From contig JAPJBO010001100.1 in assembly GCA_030068145.1 (NCBI GenBank), positions 1 through 64,000 on the forward strand: DNA of 64,000 nt, written 5' to 3'. Positions 9,166 to 19,767 of the stretch are shown here, one piece after another (the stretch's first letter is position 1; every line of letters begins with the position of its first letter). A program made the translations under genes and the position numbers. The notes beneath the pieces are model-generated. The model saw nothing but the letters and a program-made list of their open reading frames with translations, did no database searches and was not told the DNA's origin. The DNA comes from Diplonema papillatum. Lineage: Eukaryota > Euglenozoa > Diplonemea > Diplonemida > Diplonemidae.

Positions 9166-10000
9166 GTTGTGTCACTCCGTTGTGAAACCTTGTGAAGTCC
9201 CCTAACGCGTTTAGAGGGTGCTTGGGTTTGGGTAGGGTGTGGTCGTTCTGCTGCGGCGTGAAAAGCCAGGGAGTTTCGACGCTAATCTTCGACTCTTGAT
9301 TAAGTTCACCGGGTTGCGTGCTCGTCAGGAAGATCCCGGTGCCTGGCTTTCCTACAAAGCAGGTGCTTATGCAACAATCTGGTGCACCGGACGCATGGCT
9401 AACTTCTTCGGCTCGCCTGGTGGCACGGATGTGAATTTTCAAGCACTGGCAAACAAACCTCTTCGGGAACACGGCGAAAAACGTGGTGTTTTGTTCTGAA
9501 ACGAAAACGTAGCAGTAACCACTTCTTCGGCACCCGACGAAGGGAAGCCCTTCGGGCCGAAGAAAACCCTGAATGTCGCCGGAAACACAGAAAGAAGAAA
9601 AAAGAAGAAGAAAAAGGCCGCTCCTGGCCCAGGAACGTGACGGTCAACCACAGCTTGCAAAGCTTGAGTCGGAGGCAGCACAGTGCTACAACCCCGTCCG
9701 CTCTGCCCTGCGGCTGACCGTTTCGACGAGCTTGTGTTCAGCGCGAGCGCCAAGCCCCAAGGTGCGCCACGCCTTGATGCTTTAGTTTGGGAAATCGGTA
9801 GCCACTTGACCCGTAGGCCCGTGGCTCTGCAGTACCGCCGAACACGTGAAGCTTGGCTCCCGTGTAGCAGGCTTTCCCTGGTACCTCGCGACGGAAACAC
9901 AAAAAAACAAAACTCCCGTGCTCACACCACGGGGTTGGCGGTGTACCGGTACCTGTCCTCGCGTGTTTAGCTAGCCACCCTTACCGTCGACCCAACCCCG
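9166..10000 (+). repeat. Non-coding; dispersed repeat family B at 9601-9893
   Basis: From 9166 to 9600 no feature is supported beyond a short reversed MITE end at 9355-9375. Family B starts with CCAGGAACGTGACGGTCAAC, passes CTCTGCCCTGCGGCTGACCG and GTGTTCAGCGCGAGCGCCAA, and ends at GGCTTTCCCTGGTACC. Other copies lie at 10001-10135, 14645-14795 and 36425-36718. Confidence 0.7.
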
Positions 10001-10473
10001 TCCGCTCTGCCCTGCGGCTGACCGTCTTGACGAGCTTATGTTCAGCGCGAGCGCCAAGCCCCAAGGTGCGCCACGCCTTGATGCTTTAGTTCGGGAAATC
10101 GGTAGCCACTTGACCCGTAGGTAGCAGGCTTTTCCTGGTACCTTGCCTTTCTGTCGACCGCACAAAAAATAAAAGCGCGCACCGTGCCTTGCCCGTGTGC
10201 GCTGTGTACGATATCTCACACTCCGTTCGGTCCGTTGCTGAAGTTCTTCTATGTTAGACGGCAAGACTTTCCGTTTTCTTTTTTTTGAGCACTTACTACA
10301 GTAACTTACATTTTTTGCGCGTGGATTGATTCGATCGATACTGGTCATCAAGCCACTGCTCGTCGAGAGTCGAACGCAGGGGGGTTGAATGGTGAATGTG
10401 GCAGTGCAAGGATCATTTACCCGATTGATACTCTGTCTGGCTGGTGAGAGGAGGCTGGTGGCACAGGTCAATG
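10001..10473 (+). repeat. Family B copy then unannotated DNA
   Basis: 10001-10135 repeats the internal part of family B. From 10136 to 10473 nothing gene-like was seen apart from a short AT-rich stretch around 10250-10310. Confidence 0.55.
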
Positions 10474-10745
10474 ATGTGGAAGAAGCCTCTTGGGAAGTAT
10501 CAGACGCAGCCTCTGAAGGGGAAAGATGTCAAGAGTTTGAAGAAGCCTCTTGGGAAGTATCAGACACAGCCTTTGAAGGGGAAAGATGTCAAGAATTTGA
10601 AGAAGCTGGTGGGGGCGGAGAACCTAAGCGACGGAGACGAGAAGGTGGTGGTGTGGAAGATCACGTGTACGCCGTGCCCATGTTCGTGGACACCACGGGG
10701 AAGCTGAAGGAGAAGCCTCTTCCACACCACCACCTTCTCGTCCCC
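10474..10745 (+). pseudogene. Partial copies of eIF2D 5' coding end
   Basis: The first ~35 codons of eIF2D (from ATG, MWKKPLGKYQTQPLKGKDVK) appear here twice in tandem, fused in frame, then about 30 further codons. The copy deviates after VVWKI, skipping to the FVDTTGKLKEK segment out of frame. At 10712-10745 a short inverted piece (CTTCCACACCACCACCTTCT) pairs with 10640-10660. It cannot encode eIF2D and is a decayed upstream duplicate. Confidence 0.8.
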
Positions 10746-10853
10746 TTAACCCGAGAAGGAATAATAAAAACGAAGTTCTTAGCGGTTCTCTTCTGAGTCT
10801 CGTCTAAGGCCTCGTTGCGCGGGAATAGGGACTGCCGGGGCGAATGTGCTCGC

Positions 10854-11253
10854 GTCCGAGATGGTGTGATCGCACCCCGGAGATCTTCGTACCGCCACAA
10901 GGCGAAGATGGCCGGAATCTCACGTGTACGCCGTCTGGGGAGTGCCTATGTTCGTGGACACCACCGGGAAGCTGAAGGAGAAGCCGATACCGACCATCTT
11001 CGCCTTGTAGCGGTACGAAGACCTCCGGGGTGCGATCACACCATCTCGGACGTGAGCTTGGGTACCCTTCTTACGATTGGAAGGGCCCACCAGCCGCATA
11101 CGCCTACGCGGAGCGAAAGGTGGGCCTTGACTTCTGAAAAGTCATTCTGTTTGGCTACAAAAGTCTTGTTTGAATTGGTTTGTTCCTAAGGCACGTTTGT
11201 GTTGAAGGGCGCGGACTTCATGTGGCCAGGCGTGATCGAATCGACGTTCAAAG
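10854..11253. repeat. Foldback made of eIF2D exon fragments
   Basis: 10854-10911 is the reverse complement of eIF2D sequence around 11722-11785. 10920-11053 is a forward copy of 11640-11785, so the two form a hairpin with a spacer of about 80 bases. 11192-11253 is a further forward copy of 11790-11852. All three lie upstream of the intact gene. Confidence 0.8.
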
Positions 11254-11500
11254 CCCGAAAAAGTACGACCCATACCTATTGTTGTTTACTGTGCTATCGT
11301 TCCAGATTGTTGCTGCATATCAAGTTCAAACTACTTCTGCTTCTACTACCACCCCTCCCGGAGCTTTGCAAAATCTGACCAGCGGTCAGAACCTGCAACT
11401 GGAAGCTAGTCCGTTGACTCCACACCAGTGCCCTTGGCAATCCGACTACCATGCGCGCAGTGGAAGCGGGGCTGGAGAAGGGAGGGGGGGGCTTTCAATC

Positions 11501-13819
11501 ATGTGGAAGAAGCCTCTCGGGAAGTATCAGACGCAGCCCCTGAAGGGGAAAGATGTCAAGAATTTGAAGAAGCTGGTGGGAGCGGAGAATCTAAGCGACG
11601 GAGACGAGAAGGTGGAGGTGTGGAAGATCGAGCCGTTTCTGCACGTATACGCCGTCGGGGGAGTGCCCATGTTCGTGGACACCACGGGGAAGCTGAAGGA
11701 GAAGCCGATTCCGACCATCTTCGCCTTGTGGCGGTACGAAGATCTCCGGGGTGCGATCAACACGATGCACACCATATCGGACGTGAGCACGTTCGTATTG
11801 AAGGGCGCGGACTTCATGTGGCCAGGCGTGATCGAATCGACGTTCAAAGCCAGCGACAAAAACGAGCTCGTCGCCATCGCCGTGCGCGGCAACCCGTACC
11901 CCTTTGCGATCGGCCGAGCGACGATGGACACGATCTCCATGCGCCTGCAGCCGGAGAAGGGCAAGGCGGTCGCGGTGCTGCAGTACTACGGCGACTGCTT
12001 AACGCAGGCGGCGCCGGCGAGGATGCCCATTCCCGAGGGATTTTCGAAGGGCAGGGTCTCCACCGTCGCGAAAACCGGGCCTCCCGCGGAACAAGCCGTC
12101 TCCGACGCGGAACCCGAAGAAAACGAAGAAGCCGAAGGAAACGGAGAAAACGAAGAAGTCGAAGAAGCCGAAGAAGCCGAAGAAACGGAGGAAGCCGACG
12201 AAGACGAGGATTCGGCGGCGGCTGCACCCGCAAACTTCGACGAGTTCATCGACCTGGATGACGACGAAGTCATCCCGGAGGCTAGCCAGGGCGGCGCGGC
12301 CGCGCCCGAACGCCACTTGGACCCCGCTGACGCGCAGTCGAACGACGACTCCGCGGGCTCCGACTCTGGCTCGCCGTCCCCGCAGAAGAGCAAGCGGCAG
12401 CAGCGCATGGAAGCCCTCGCGAGCAAAAAGAAGGGCAAAACCGACAAGGCGGCGAAAAAATCCGGCAAGCCGCCGGCAGAGACCCCCGGCGGCGACGCGG
12501 AAGCCGGCGAGGGATCCCCGGATCCCAGCCCGGAGGAGATGGACGACCTCCTCCGCGTCTCCTTCGTGACCGCGCTCTCCCGGCTGAGCAAGGCGGACCT
12601 CCCGCTGCTGGTTTCGAACTTCTACAGCCAGCATCTGCTCCCCGCGCGACCGTCGGGGTCGGTCATCAACCTGAAGAAAAGCGGGTACAAGAAAATCACG
12701 AACCTCGTGCTCGAAATGGAGCGCGCCGGAGTGGTGAAAACGAAGCAAAAATCCCCCGGCGTCGACCAAATAGCCGACATCGACAAGAAGTCGAAGCGAT
12801 ACGCGGAGTTAATGAAGGGCGGCGGCGGGCGGGTGACCCTCCAAGCGGGCTCCGAAGGCAGCAAGCCGGCGGCCGCGAAGGAGGGTGAAGAGTTAGACCT
12901 TTCAGTCCTCCCGCTGGGGAGGATTAAGCGGGTGGCGCAGACGCACCGCGTCAAGGGAGACTCTCGGCTGCTGCCGACGGTGTTCGCCGGCGTAGACCAC
13001 AAAACGGAGCAGTTTTCCACCTCGGACCTGACCAAGCGCCTGGTCGAATGGCTCCGCGCCGAGGCAGTCCCCAGCCGGGACGGCGCCAAGGGCGTCAAAG
13101 GGCACGCACCTGACCCCCTGTTCGAGGTACCCCCCGCGCTGAACAGCCTGTGGCCCGCCCACAAAGAAGTTACCCGCGAGCTGCAGCTCACGAAGCTCTC
13201 GGCCAACGCGCCGCTCGGGTTCAAAACGGACGGAAACCTCGTCGTCACGCACGTCGACGCAGACGGCATCGCACGCGCAGCGCAAATCCGTGTCGGCGAC
13301 CGCATTTTGAAAGTCGAAGGCCAGCCCGTGAAGGACATGCCGGGTTTGGCGGCGGTGCTGAAGCAGCATCCCAAAAAAGCGGTGTTCACGGTGAAGGGGA
13401 AGGACGTGCGCCCGAAGGAGGCCGCGCTGTCCGACCTCCAGCGGCGGCTGCTTGCATACGAGACTGTCCCCGCGCACGCCGTTCACTACGCAGGGGCACC
13501 CGGGGTGGAGCCGTCCGTGGTGGCGAAGAAGGGCCCCGCGCCGCAGGTGACGATCGTCGTCAAGCCCCGCGGCGGCAACTCGTTCGTGTCGTACTTGGGC
13601 AACTTGGACAAGTTCGGGTTCGACCCCGCCGCCACCGCCACGTACCTGCAGCACTACTTGGCGGGCTCTGTGTCGGTGGTCACTCCGCCTGTTGCACCGG
13701 CCTCGTCGACTCTTCTGCTTCAGGGCAGACAGTTCAAGAAGCTGGCCCCATTCTTCGATGCCTACGGCTTGCCCCGAGACACAATCGTCGTCAGCGACAA
13801 GCAGGCGAAGAAGAAGTGA
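11501..13819 (+). CDS. Translation initiation factor eIF2D with inserted PDZ domain
   Basis: A 772-residue protein. The ATG at 11501 is chosen because MWKKP-K-T-LK-D--L fits the eIF2D N-terminus; the frame is open farther upstream only by chance. eIF2D delivers or removes tRNA at the 40S P site and acts in reinitiation and ribosome recycling. Residues 1-170 are the pre-PUA/PUA unit (IFALWRYEDLRGAI, LKGADFMWPGVIES, AVAVLQYYGDCL). An acidic linker spans about 190-260. A winged-helix-like region spans 345-440. The C-terminal SUI1/eIF1-like domain is at 683-770 (VTIVVKPRGGNSFVSYL, LLLQGRQFKKLAPFFDAYGL). Between them, residues 561-637 read as a PDZ domain (APLGFKTDGNLVV, ARAAQIRVGDRILKVEGQPV), not part of standard eIF2D. 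The SWIB domain seen in animals is not clear. Both gene ends are copied in flanking DNA. Confidence 0.88.
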   Translation: MWKKPLGKYQTQPLKGKDVKNLKKLVGAENLSDGDEKVEVWKIEPFLHVYAVGGVPMFVDTTGKLKEKPIPTIFALWRYEDLRGAINTMHTISDVSTFVLKGADFMWPGVIESTFKASDKNELVAIAVRGNPYPFAIGRATMDTISMRLQPEKGKAVAVLQYYGDCLTQAAPARMPIPEGFSKGRVSTVAKTGPPAEQAVSDAEPEENEEAEGNGENEEVEEAEEAEETEEADEDEDSAAAAPANFDEFIDLDDDEVIPEASQGGAAAPERHLDPADAQSNDDSAGSDSGSPSPQKSKRQQRMEALASKKKGKTDKAAKKSGKPPAETPGGDAEAGEGSPDPSPEEMDDLLRVSFVTALSRLSKADLPLLVSNFYSQHLLPARPSGSVINLKKSGYKKITNLVLEMERAGVVKTKQKSPGVDQIADIDKKSKRYAELMKGGGGRVTLQAGSEGSKPAAAKEGEELDLSVLPLGRIKRVAQTHRVKGDSRLLPTVFAGVDHKTEQFSTSDLTKRLVEWLRAEAVPSRDGAKGVKGHAPDPLFEVPPALNSLWPAHKEVTRELQLTKLSANAPLGFKTDGNLVVTHVDADGIARAAQIRVGDRILKVEGQPVKDMPGLAAVLKQHPKKAVFTVKGKDVRPKEAALSDLQRRLLAYETVPAHAVHYAGAPGVEPSVVAKKGPAPQVTIVVKPRGGNSFVSYLGNLDKFGFDPAATATYLQHYLAGSVSVVTPPVAPASSTLLLQGRQFKKLAPFFDAYGLPRDTIVVSDKQAKKK

Positions 13820-14044
13820 TGCGCGCACTTTCCTGGGTAACACTCTTGGGTTGTCTGCGTACCTCATCCTCTAATGCGGATTATGTGTAGCGATGGCCTG
13901 CGTTCGACACCTCTTCGACGGTACCGTGTTGTGTGCTTCACGGCTTGCCCCGAGACACAATCGTCGTCAGCGACAAGCAGGCGAAGAAGAAGTGATGCGC
14001 GCACCTTCGTGGGTAACACTCTCGGGTTGTCTGCGTACCTCATA
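13765..14044 (+). repeat. 176-bp duplication of the eIF2D 3' terminus
   Basis: The last 18 codons, the stop and about 120 downstream bases (13765-13940) are repeated at 13941-14115, with the stop preserved. The downstream part includes GTAGCGATGGCCTGC, a motif also found in the 79-bp array at 39.3 kb. Confidence 0.85.
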
Positions 14045-14049
14045 CTCTA

Positions 14050-14245
14050 ATGCGGATTCTGTGTAGCGATGGCCTGCGTTCGACACCTCTTCGACCGTAC
14101 CGTGTTGTGTGCTTCAGGCGCTTGCATTCATCGAAACATCGTCTTCACGCGGTCGTTTTGCGTCCTTTACCTTGCCGGTGCGCACACGCTTCTGCGAACT
14201 CTGCCTTCGATTTCAAGCGTGGCGCTGGATTGGATGTTCGGTGAA
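14050..14245 (+). repeat. Dispersed repeat family E
   Basis: About 190 bases beginning at GTGTAGCGATGGCCTGCGTT recur in diverged form at 39820-40010 (shared GACTACCTCTTCGA-like and GTGCACACGCTTCTGCG-like segments). No coding evidence. Confidence 0.55.
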
Positions 14246-14296
14246 GCAGGAAAAACACGCCAGGATTATTTGACCAACCCGCTGGGGCTGGCTGCG

Positions 14297-14805
14297 TACG
14301 AGACTGTCTCCCCGCTCACGCCGTACACTACGCCGGGGCGCCTGGGGTGGAGCCGTCCGTGGTGGCGAAGAAGGGCCCCGCGCCGCAGGTGGCGATCCGT
14401 CGTCAAGCCCCGCGGCGGCAATGCCGTACTTGGGCACGTTCGGGTTCGACCCCGCCGCCACCGCCACGTACCTGCAGCACTGGCGGGCTCTCCGTGTCGG
14501 TGGTCACTCCGCCTGTTGTACTGGCTTCGTCGGCACTTCTGCTTCAGGGCAGACAGTTCAAGAAGCTGGCCCCATTCTTCGATGCCTACGGCTTGCCCCG
14601 AGACACAATCGTCGTCAGCGACAAGCAGGCGAAGAAAAAGGGATCCGTGCTCCGCTCGGCCCTGTGGCTGTTCGTTTCGACGAGCTCGTGTTCAGCGCAA
14701 GCACCAAGCCCCAGTGCGCCACGCCTTGACGCTTTATTACTGAGCCACTTGACCTGTAGGCCCGTGGCTCTGCAGTACCGCCGGACGTAGCAGGCTTTCC
14801 CAGGT
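14297..14805 (+). pseudogene. Second partial eIF2D 3' copy fused to family B repeat
   Basis: 14297-14640 corresponds to 13457-13817 (the end of the PDZ-SUI1 linker through the C-terminus). It has small deletions that break the SUI1 frame, and the stop codon is replaced by family B sequence from 14645. Family B runs to about 14795. Confidence 0.8.
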
Positions 14806-15770
14806 AATTTACAAACTCAAGAAAATTGCAATGCTCAACGTTCACCACACCCCGGACTTCAGCAGCCGTACACTAAGCCAATGCGGGAGTAAAAAAGTGC
14901 GGGAGTGCCCACTCCCGCATTGAGGGAGTGACGCTGACCGCACAAACGACCGCAAACCTCTCCCGCAATCCGGAGCGGGGGTCCGGGGTGCATGCCGGAC
15001 ACGTCGTGGCTGACATCATCCATGATAGACACGGCAGGCAATTCGACGCAGTTCCAGGGATTAGGGATGAACCTGCTCAGACCAGTACAAAGCGCCGCTG
15101 GGCTATGGGTGAAACTCTCTTCCGCAGGGGGGAAATCGAAGATCTTAGTTTAATGCTTAGGCAGAGCAATGCCGCTCATGCATGGTCGATGCTAGCAGCA
15201 AGTCTTCTTCGAAAAAGATGGGGAGGGGGGAGCATCATTACACAACAGAGTGGGACCGGCGCCAAGTACAAAACATGGCAACTGGCTTCACCCGCACGCA
15301 GGTCCAGGCTTCAGTCTCCCGCACGTATCCGTCGTCAAAAACATCGGTGGTAGAACCTGTTCGCTTCACTTGCTAGCCAGAGCGAATCCCTCGAAAGAGA
15401 AGCCGAGCGGGGGCAGTCTTCTCGTTTTCTGTGTTCTTATCTTTTCTCTCGCCCCCTCCCCTGCGTCACGCGTTTGCGGTTGGCCCTCCTTGGACCTATT
15501 TTGCTCTCGTCTTCGTTTTCCTACGACGTCGAACTTGCAAGGAAGGCTCCGTTCGCGCGCTCCGCGGCAAGCCGGTCAAACGCCCGAAATCCGCGAAGCT
15601 GCAATCGGCACCCGATGGAGACTTTGTAAGTTCACGGGGTCTCAAGCGAACCTTAACTCTGAACAATGGTAAGCCGCGCTGATGATGGCTAGTACTGTGT
15701 CCGTGCTGCTGAAACAGACAATACACGGTGTTCTAGCCGGGTGATCTTTCACAGTTCAAAATCAGAGAAC
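14806..15770 (+). other. Intergenic with small palindrome and Tudor-gene fragment
   Basis: 14886-14925 holds an inverted repeat of GCGGGAGT motifs. 15544-15598 is a 55-base near-exact copy of the Tudor/HMG gene at 17584-17638 (GCGCTCCGCGGCAAGCCG). 15635-15665 carries TCTCAAGCGAACCTTAACTC, which resembles the unit of the adjacent minisatellite. No gene is supported. Confidence 0.6.
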
Positions 15771-17300
15771 GGAGAAATAAGAAGGGACAGAGTCTGAAGC
15801 GAACTTTAACTCTAAACAAGAGTGAAACGGAGAAATAAGAAGGGACAGAGTCTGAAGCGAACTTTAACTCTAAACAAGAGTGAAACGGAGAAATAAGAAG
15901 GGACAGAGTCTGAAGCGAACTTTAACTCTAAACAAGAGTGAAACGGAGAAATAAGAAGGGACAGAGTCTGAAGCGAACTTTAACTCTAAACAAGAGTGAA
16001 ACGGAGAAATAAGAAGGGACAGAGTCTGAAGCGAACTTTAACTCTAAACAAGAGTGAAACGGAGAAATAAGAAGGGACAGAGTCTGAAGCGAACTTTAAC
16101 TCTAAACAAGAGTGAAACGGAGAAATAAGAAGGGACAGAGTCTGAAGCGAACTTTAACTCTAAACAAGAGTGAAACGGAGAAATAAGAAGGGACAGAGTC
16201 TGAAGCGAACTTTAACTCTAAACAAGAGTGAAACGGAGAAATAAGAAGGGACAGAGTCTGAAGCGAACTTTAACTCTAAACAAGAGTGAAACGGAGAAAT
16301 AAGAAGGGACAGAGTCTGAAGCGAACTTTAACTCTAAACAAGAGTGAAACGGAGAAATAAGAAGGGACAGAGTCTGAAGCGAACTTTAACTCTAAACAAG
16401 AGTGAAACGGAGAAATAAGAAGGGACAGAGTCTGAAGCGAACTTTAACTCTAAACAAGAGTGAAACGGAGAAATAAGAAGGGACAGAGTCTGAAGCGAAC
16501 TTTAACTCTAAACAAGAGTGAAACGGAGAAATAAGAAGGGACAGAGTCTGAAGCGAACTTTAACTCTAAACAAGAGTGAAACGGAGAAATAAGAAGGGAC
16601 AGAGTCTGAAGCGAACTTTAACTCTAAACAAGAGTGAAACGGAGAAATAAGAAGGGACAGAGTCTGAAGCGAACTTTAACTCTAAACAAGAGTGAAACGG
16701 AGAAATAAGAAGGGACAGAGTCTGAAGCGAACTTTAACTCTAAACAAGAGTGAAACGGAGAAATAAGAAGGGACAGAGTCTGAAGCGAACTTTAACTCTA
16801 AACAAGAGTGAAACGGAGAAATAAGAAGGGACAGAGTCTGAAGCGAACTTTAACTCTAAACAAGAGTGAAACGGAGAAATAAGAAGGGACAGAGTCTGAA
16901 GCGAACTTTAACTCTAAACAAGAGTGAAACGGAGAAATAAGAAGGGACAGAGTCTGAAGCGAACTTTAACTCTAAACAAGAGTGAAACGGAGAAATAAGA
17001 AGGGACAGAGTCTGAAGCGAACTTTAACTCTAAACAAGAGTGAAACGGAGAAATAAGAAGGGACAGAGTCTGAAGCGAACTTTAACTCTAAACAAGAGTG
17101 AAACGGAGAAATAAGAAGGGACAGAGTCTGAAGCGAACTTTAACTCTAAACAAGAGTGAAACGGAGAAATAAGAAGGGACAGAGTCTGAAGCGAACTTTA
17201 GAGTCTGAAGCGAACTTTAACTCTAAACAAGAGTGAAACGGAGAAATAAGAAGGGACAGAGTCTGAAGCGAACTTTAACTATAAACAAGAGTGAAAATCA
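15771..17300 (+). repeat. 58-bp minisatellite, ~26 copies
   Basis: Period 58, almost invariant, with unit landmarks GGAGAAATAAGAAGGGACAG, AGTCTGAAGCGAACTTTAAC and TCTAAACAAGAGTGAAAC. One partial unit near 17200 interrupts the register. The last degenerate unit (CACGGAGTCTCAAGCGAACT) ends 40 bases before the start codon of the next gene, so the array seems amplified from that gene's own 5' flank. Confidence 0.97.
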
Positions 17301-17366
17301 CGGAGTCTCAAGCGAACTTTAACTCTAAACCAGGGGCGGTGCACAAGGGAGAAAGGAGTGTACAAA

Positions 17367-18440
17367 ATGCCGCCGAAAAAGACGAAGCGGCCCCGGGACG
17401 AGGAGGAAGATGGGGACGAAGGAGGGGAAGAGGAGGAGGGAGAAGGCGGGCACAGCGTCGGCGCGCTGGTGGAGGCGGACTTCAACGGCAAGTGGTCGCC
17501 GGCGGTGGTCTCCGCCCGGTACTCGAACGGCACGTACGACGTCGAGTGGGACTCGGACACCGAGACCCTCGGCCTCGCGGCGGGCTCCGTCCGCGCCCTC
17601 CGCGGCAAGCCGCCGGCCAAACGCCCGAAATCCGCGAGGAAACCGGCCGGGAAGCCGGCGAAGCCGGCCCCGAAGCAGCAGAAGCCGAAAGCTGCGGCGA
17701 AGAAAGCGAAGCGGGCCGACGAAGACGGCGAAGAAGAAGGCACCGCATCGAAGACGAGGCCGCGGCACAAACCGCCGGCCAGCGGGTTGGACCTCTTCAG
17801 GTCCGAAGCGCGGAGGCGAAGCAGCCCCGGAGCGCCCGTGCAGCTGAGTGAGCTGCGGGCGGAATACGAGGGAAAGCCGGCGGCCGAGCGCAAGGCGTAC
17901 GACGACAGGGTCGCGGCGATGGCCAAGCAGTACGAAGAAGCCCTCGCGAAATGGAACGCGACGAAAACCGCGCAAGGATCCGCGAAGACGCAACCCGCCT
18001 CCGCGAAGAAGCAACCGCCCGCCGAAAAAACGTTGCCCAAGAAAAAGCCCGGGGAGAAGCCCGCGGCGCCCGCGAAGAAGAGCGCGGCCGAAAAGCGGGC
18101 GAAGCCGTCTCCGAAGAAGGAAGGGGAAAAGCCGAAAGCCGCGGCGAAGAAGAAGGCGCTGACGGAGAAGCAGGCGGAAACCGTGATCCTGCTGCAGGAC
18201 GTGCTGTACGACTTGGAAGATGTCCTCCGCACGGCGACGACCGAAGTGTCCGCCGAGGGGAAGCACGTCTTGAAGAAAGCCGCCGCGGTAGCAAAGCGGG
18301 TGCCGGCCCTCGACGAATTCAACCCGTTAGAGTCCGACTTCGCCACCGTCCACTCCAAGCTCGCGCAAGCCGAGTCGCGCCTCCGTGGGACCCACACGCT
18401 CAGCGACCTGCTGCTGACAACCCCTGTTCCGACGAAGAAG
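17367..18440 (+). CDS. Chromatin protein exon 1: Tudor-like, HMG box, Lys-rich
   Basis: The ATG at 17367 (A at -3) begins MPPKKTKRPRDEEED. Residues 30-75 look like a Tudor/chromo-barrel reader (DFNGKWSPAVVSARYSNGTY, DVEWDSD). Residues 133-195 look like an HMG box (LDLFRSEARRR, AEYEGKPAAERKAYDDRVAA). Residues 196-275 are Lys/Ala/Pro-rich like histone H1 tails. A helical segment follows. The open frame ends at 18491, but a donor (AAG/GTATCA) after 18440 is in phase 0 with the exon at 20843, and joining them reconstitutes a TFIIS-N-like helical domain across the junction (LSDLLLTTPVPTKK then VPTASLLWKDDHIEEL). It is probably a nuclear chromatin or elongation factor. Splicing is inferred, not observed. 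Confidence 0.65.
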
Positions 18441-18502
18441 GTATCAAGCCCAAAACTCTTGTCCCCAGAATTGACATCTTTTGGTAACTGATTCTGCTGC
18501 AG

Positions 18503-19010
18503 GTTCACCCCCACAGCAATCCTGTTACGACTTTTGCTTCCCCTAGCCGAGAGGAACATTGCTTGGATTCGGGCTGAGCTTGTTGTTCGTGTCGCGTGTG
18601 CTCAAAGTGAAGAAGAGACTGGCACAAGAGGAACTCATCTGTTTGAAGTGCCAGGAGTTTGGTGCCACGTTCACCCCCACAGCAATCCTGTTACGACTTT
18701 TGCTTCCTCTAGCTGAGAAACATTTTTTTGCTTGGATTCGGGCTGAGCTTGTTGTCCGTGTCGCGTGTGCTCGAAGTGAAGAAGAGACTGGCGCAAGAGG
18801 AATTCATGTGTTTGAAGTGCCAGGAGTTTCGTGCCACGTTCACCCCCACAGCAATCCTGTTACGACTTTTGCTTCCTCTAGCTTAGAGGAACATTGCTTG
18901 GATTTGGGCTGAACTTGTTGTTCGTGTCGCGTGTGCTCGAATTGAAGAAGAGACTGGCACAAGAGGAATTCATCTGTTTGAAGTGCCAGGAGTTTGGTGC
19001 CACGTACACC
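18503..19010 (+). repeat. Three ~167-bp tandem units downstream of exon 1
   Basis: Units start at 18503, 18669 and 18838, each beginning GTTCACCCCCACAGCAATCC. The first is preceded by CTGCTGCAG, an acceptor-like site in phase with the donor at 18441. It would give a short alternative C-terminus (VHPHSNPVTTFASPSREEH) ending at a stop near 18577. The later copies lack the acceptor. It may be a terminal mini-exon duplicated downstream. Confidence 0.55.
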
Positions 19011-19392
19011 TTCGAATGACGTGCATACGACTACGACCGCAGTGGCAGCAACTACGACTGCAAGGTGCAAGGTTCCAAACAACGACGGCAAAGGCTACTC
19101 AGACGGGCGCATTCAAGCCGCCCGAATTGAATGCTCGTTGTGAATGTTCCATTGTATTTTATGTCAACGAGCTGCAAAATCATGCGGCAAAAATCAGCTG
19201 GCATTGTCGGAACCTCGTTGAAGATTGCGTGTGGCATTGTTCTCGCCGCGAATTTGCAACCTCCAGCGGGTATCGAGAGGCAGATGGATTCTGCTCCGCT
19301 GAAAGGCACGCTTTGTAGCATCCGAAGCAGAGACTTCTGGGGGGGTGCATAGACAGGAGAAGGAGATCAATGCAGCGTTTTGCGATTCAAGA

Positions 19393-19767
19393 ATGCCCAG
19401 AAAACGTGCCCCGAGAAGATGCGGAAGATGCAAACAGAAGGGTCACACTCGACGAACTTGCGACCAGGAGAGTGACTCTCCTGCAACACTCATTCTGCTG
19501 TGCCTCTACTCTGACTCTGACTCAAGTTGCGAAAGTTCACCTTCCACGGATGTAACCGCAACTCAACGCAAGTGCACGAGCTGCGGCAACCCCGGCCACA
19601 GCCCTGAACGTGCGGTCGGTTTCACGAAAGCACCAGCACGTGCAGCACAAATTCTTCCGAAGCCAGTCCTGAGGAAGCCAGCCCCACCCAGCGCACGTGC
19701 ACGGCTTGTGGCCATGCTTGAGAACTCTGTTTGGCAAAACATGAAATGCGTTTTTCGCAAAACCTAA
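19393..19767 (+). CDS. Small CCHC zinc-knuckle protein (hypothetical)
   Basis: The ATG at 19393 gives 124 residues. RRCGRCKQKGHTRRTC is a full C-x2-C-x4-H-x4-C zinc knuckle at residues 8-23, a fold that binds single-stranded nucleic acid. KCTSCGNPGHSP near residue 63 is a half-knuckle lacking the final Cys. The rest is Ser/Pro/Ala-rich. Such knuckles occur in retroelement Gag-like proteins and in cellular RNA-binding factors. It lies inside the large intron proposed between 18440 and 20843, so it could also be a transposon remnant. No ortholog recognised. Confidence 0.4.
   Translation: MPRKRAPRRCGRCKQKGHTRRTCDQESDSPATLILLCLYSDSDSSCESSPSTDVTATQRKCTSCGNPGHSPERAVGFTKAPARAAQILPKPVLRKPAPPSARARLVAMLENSVWQNMKCVFRKT

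Noticed and set aside
15771..17300. CRISPR-like array
   Set aside because: Units are contiguous 58-bp tandem copies with no unique spacers, in a eukaryotic context.
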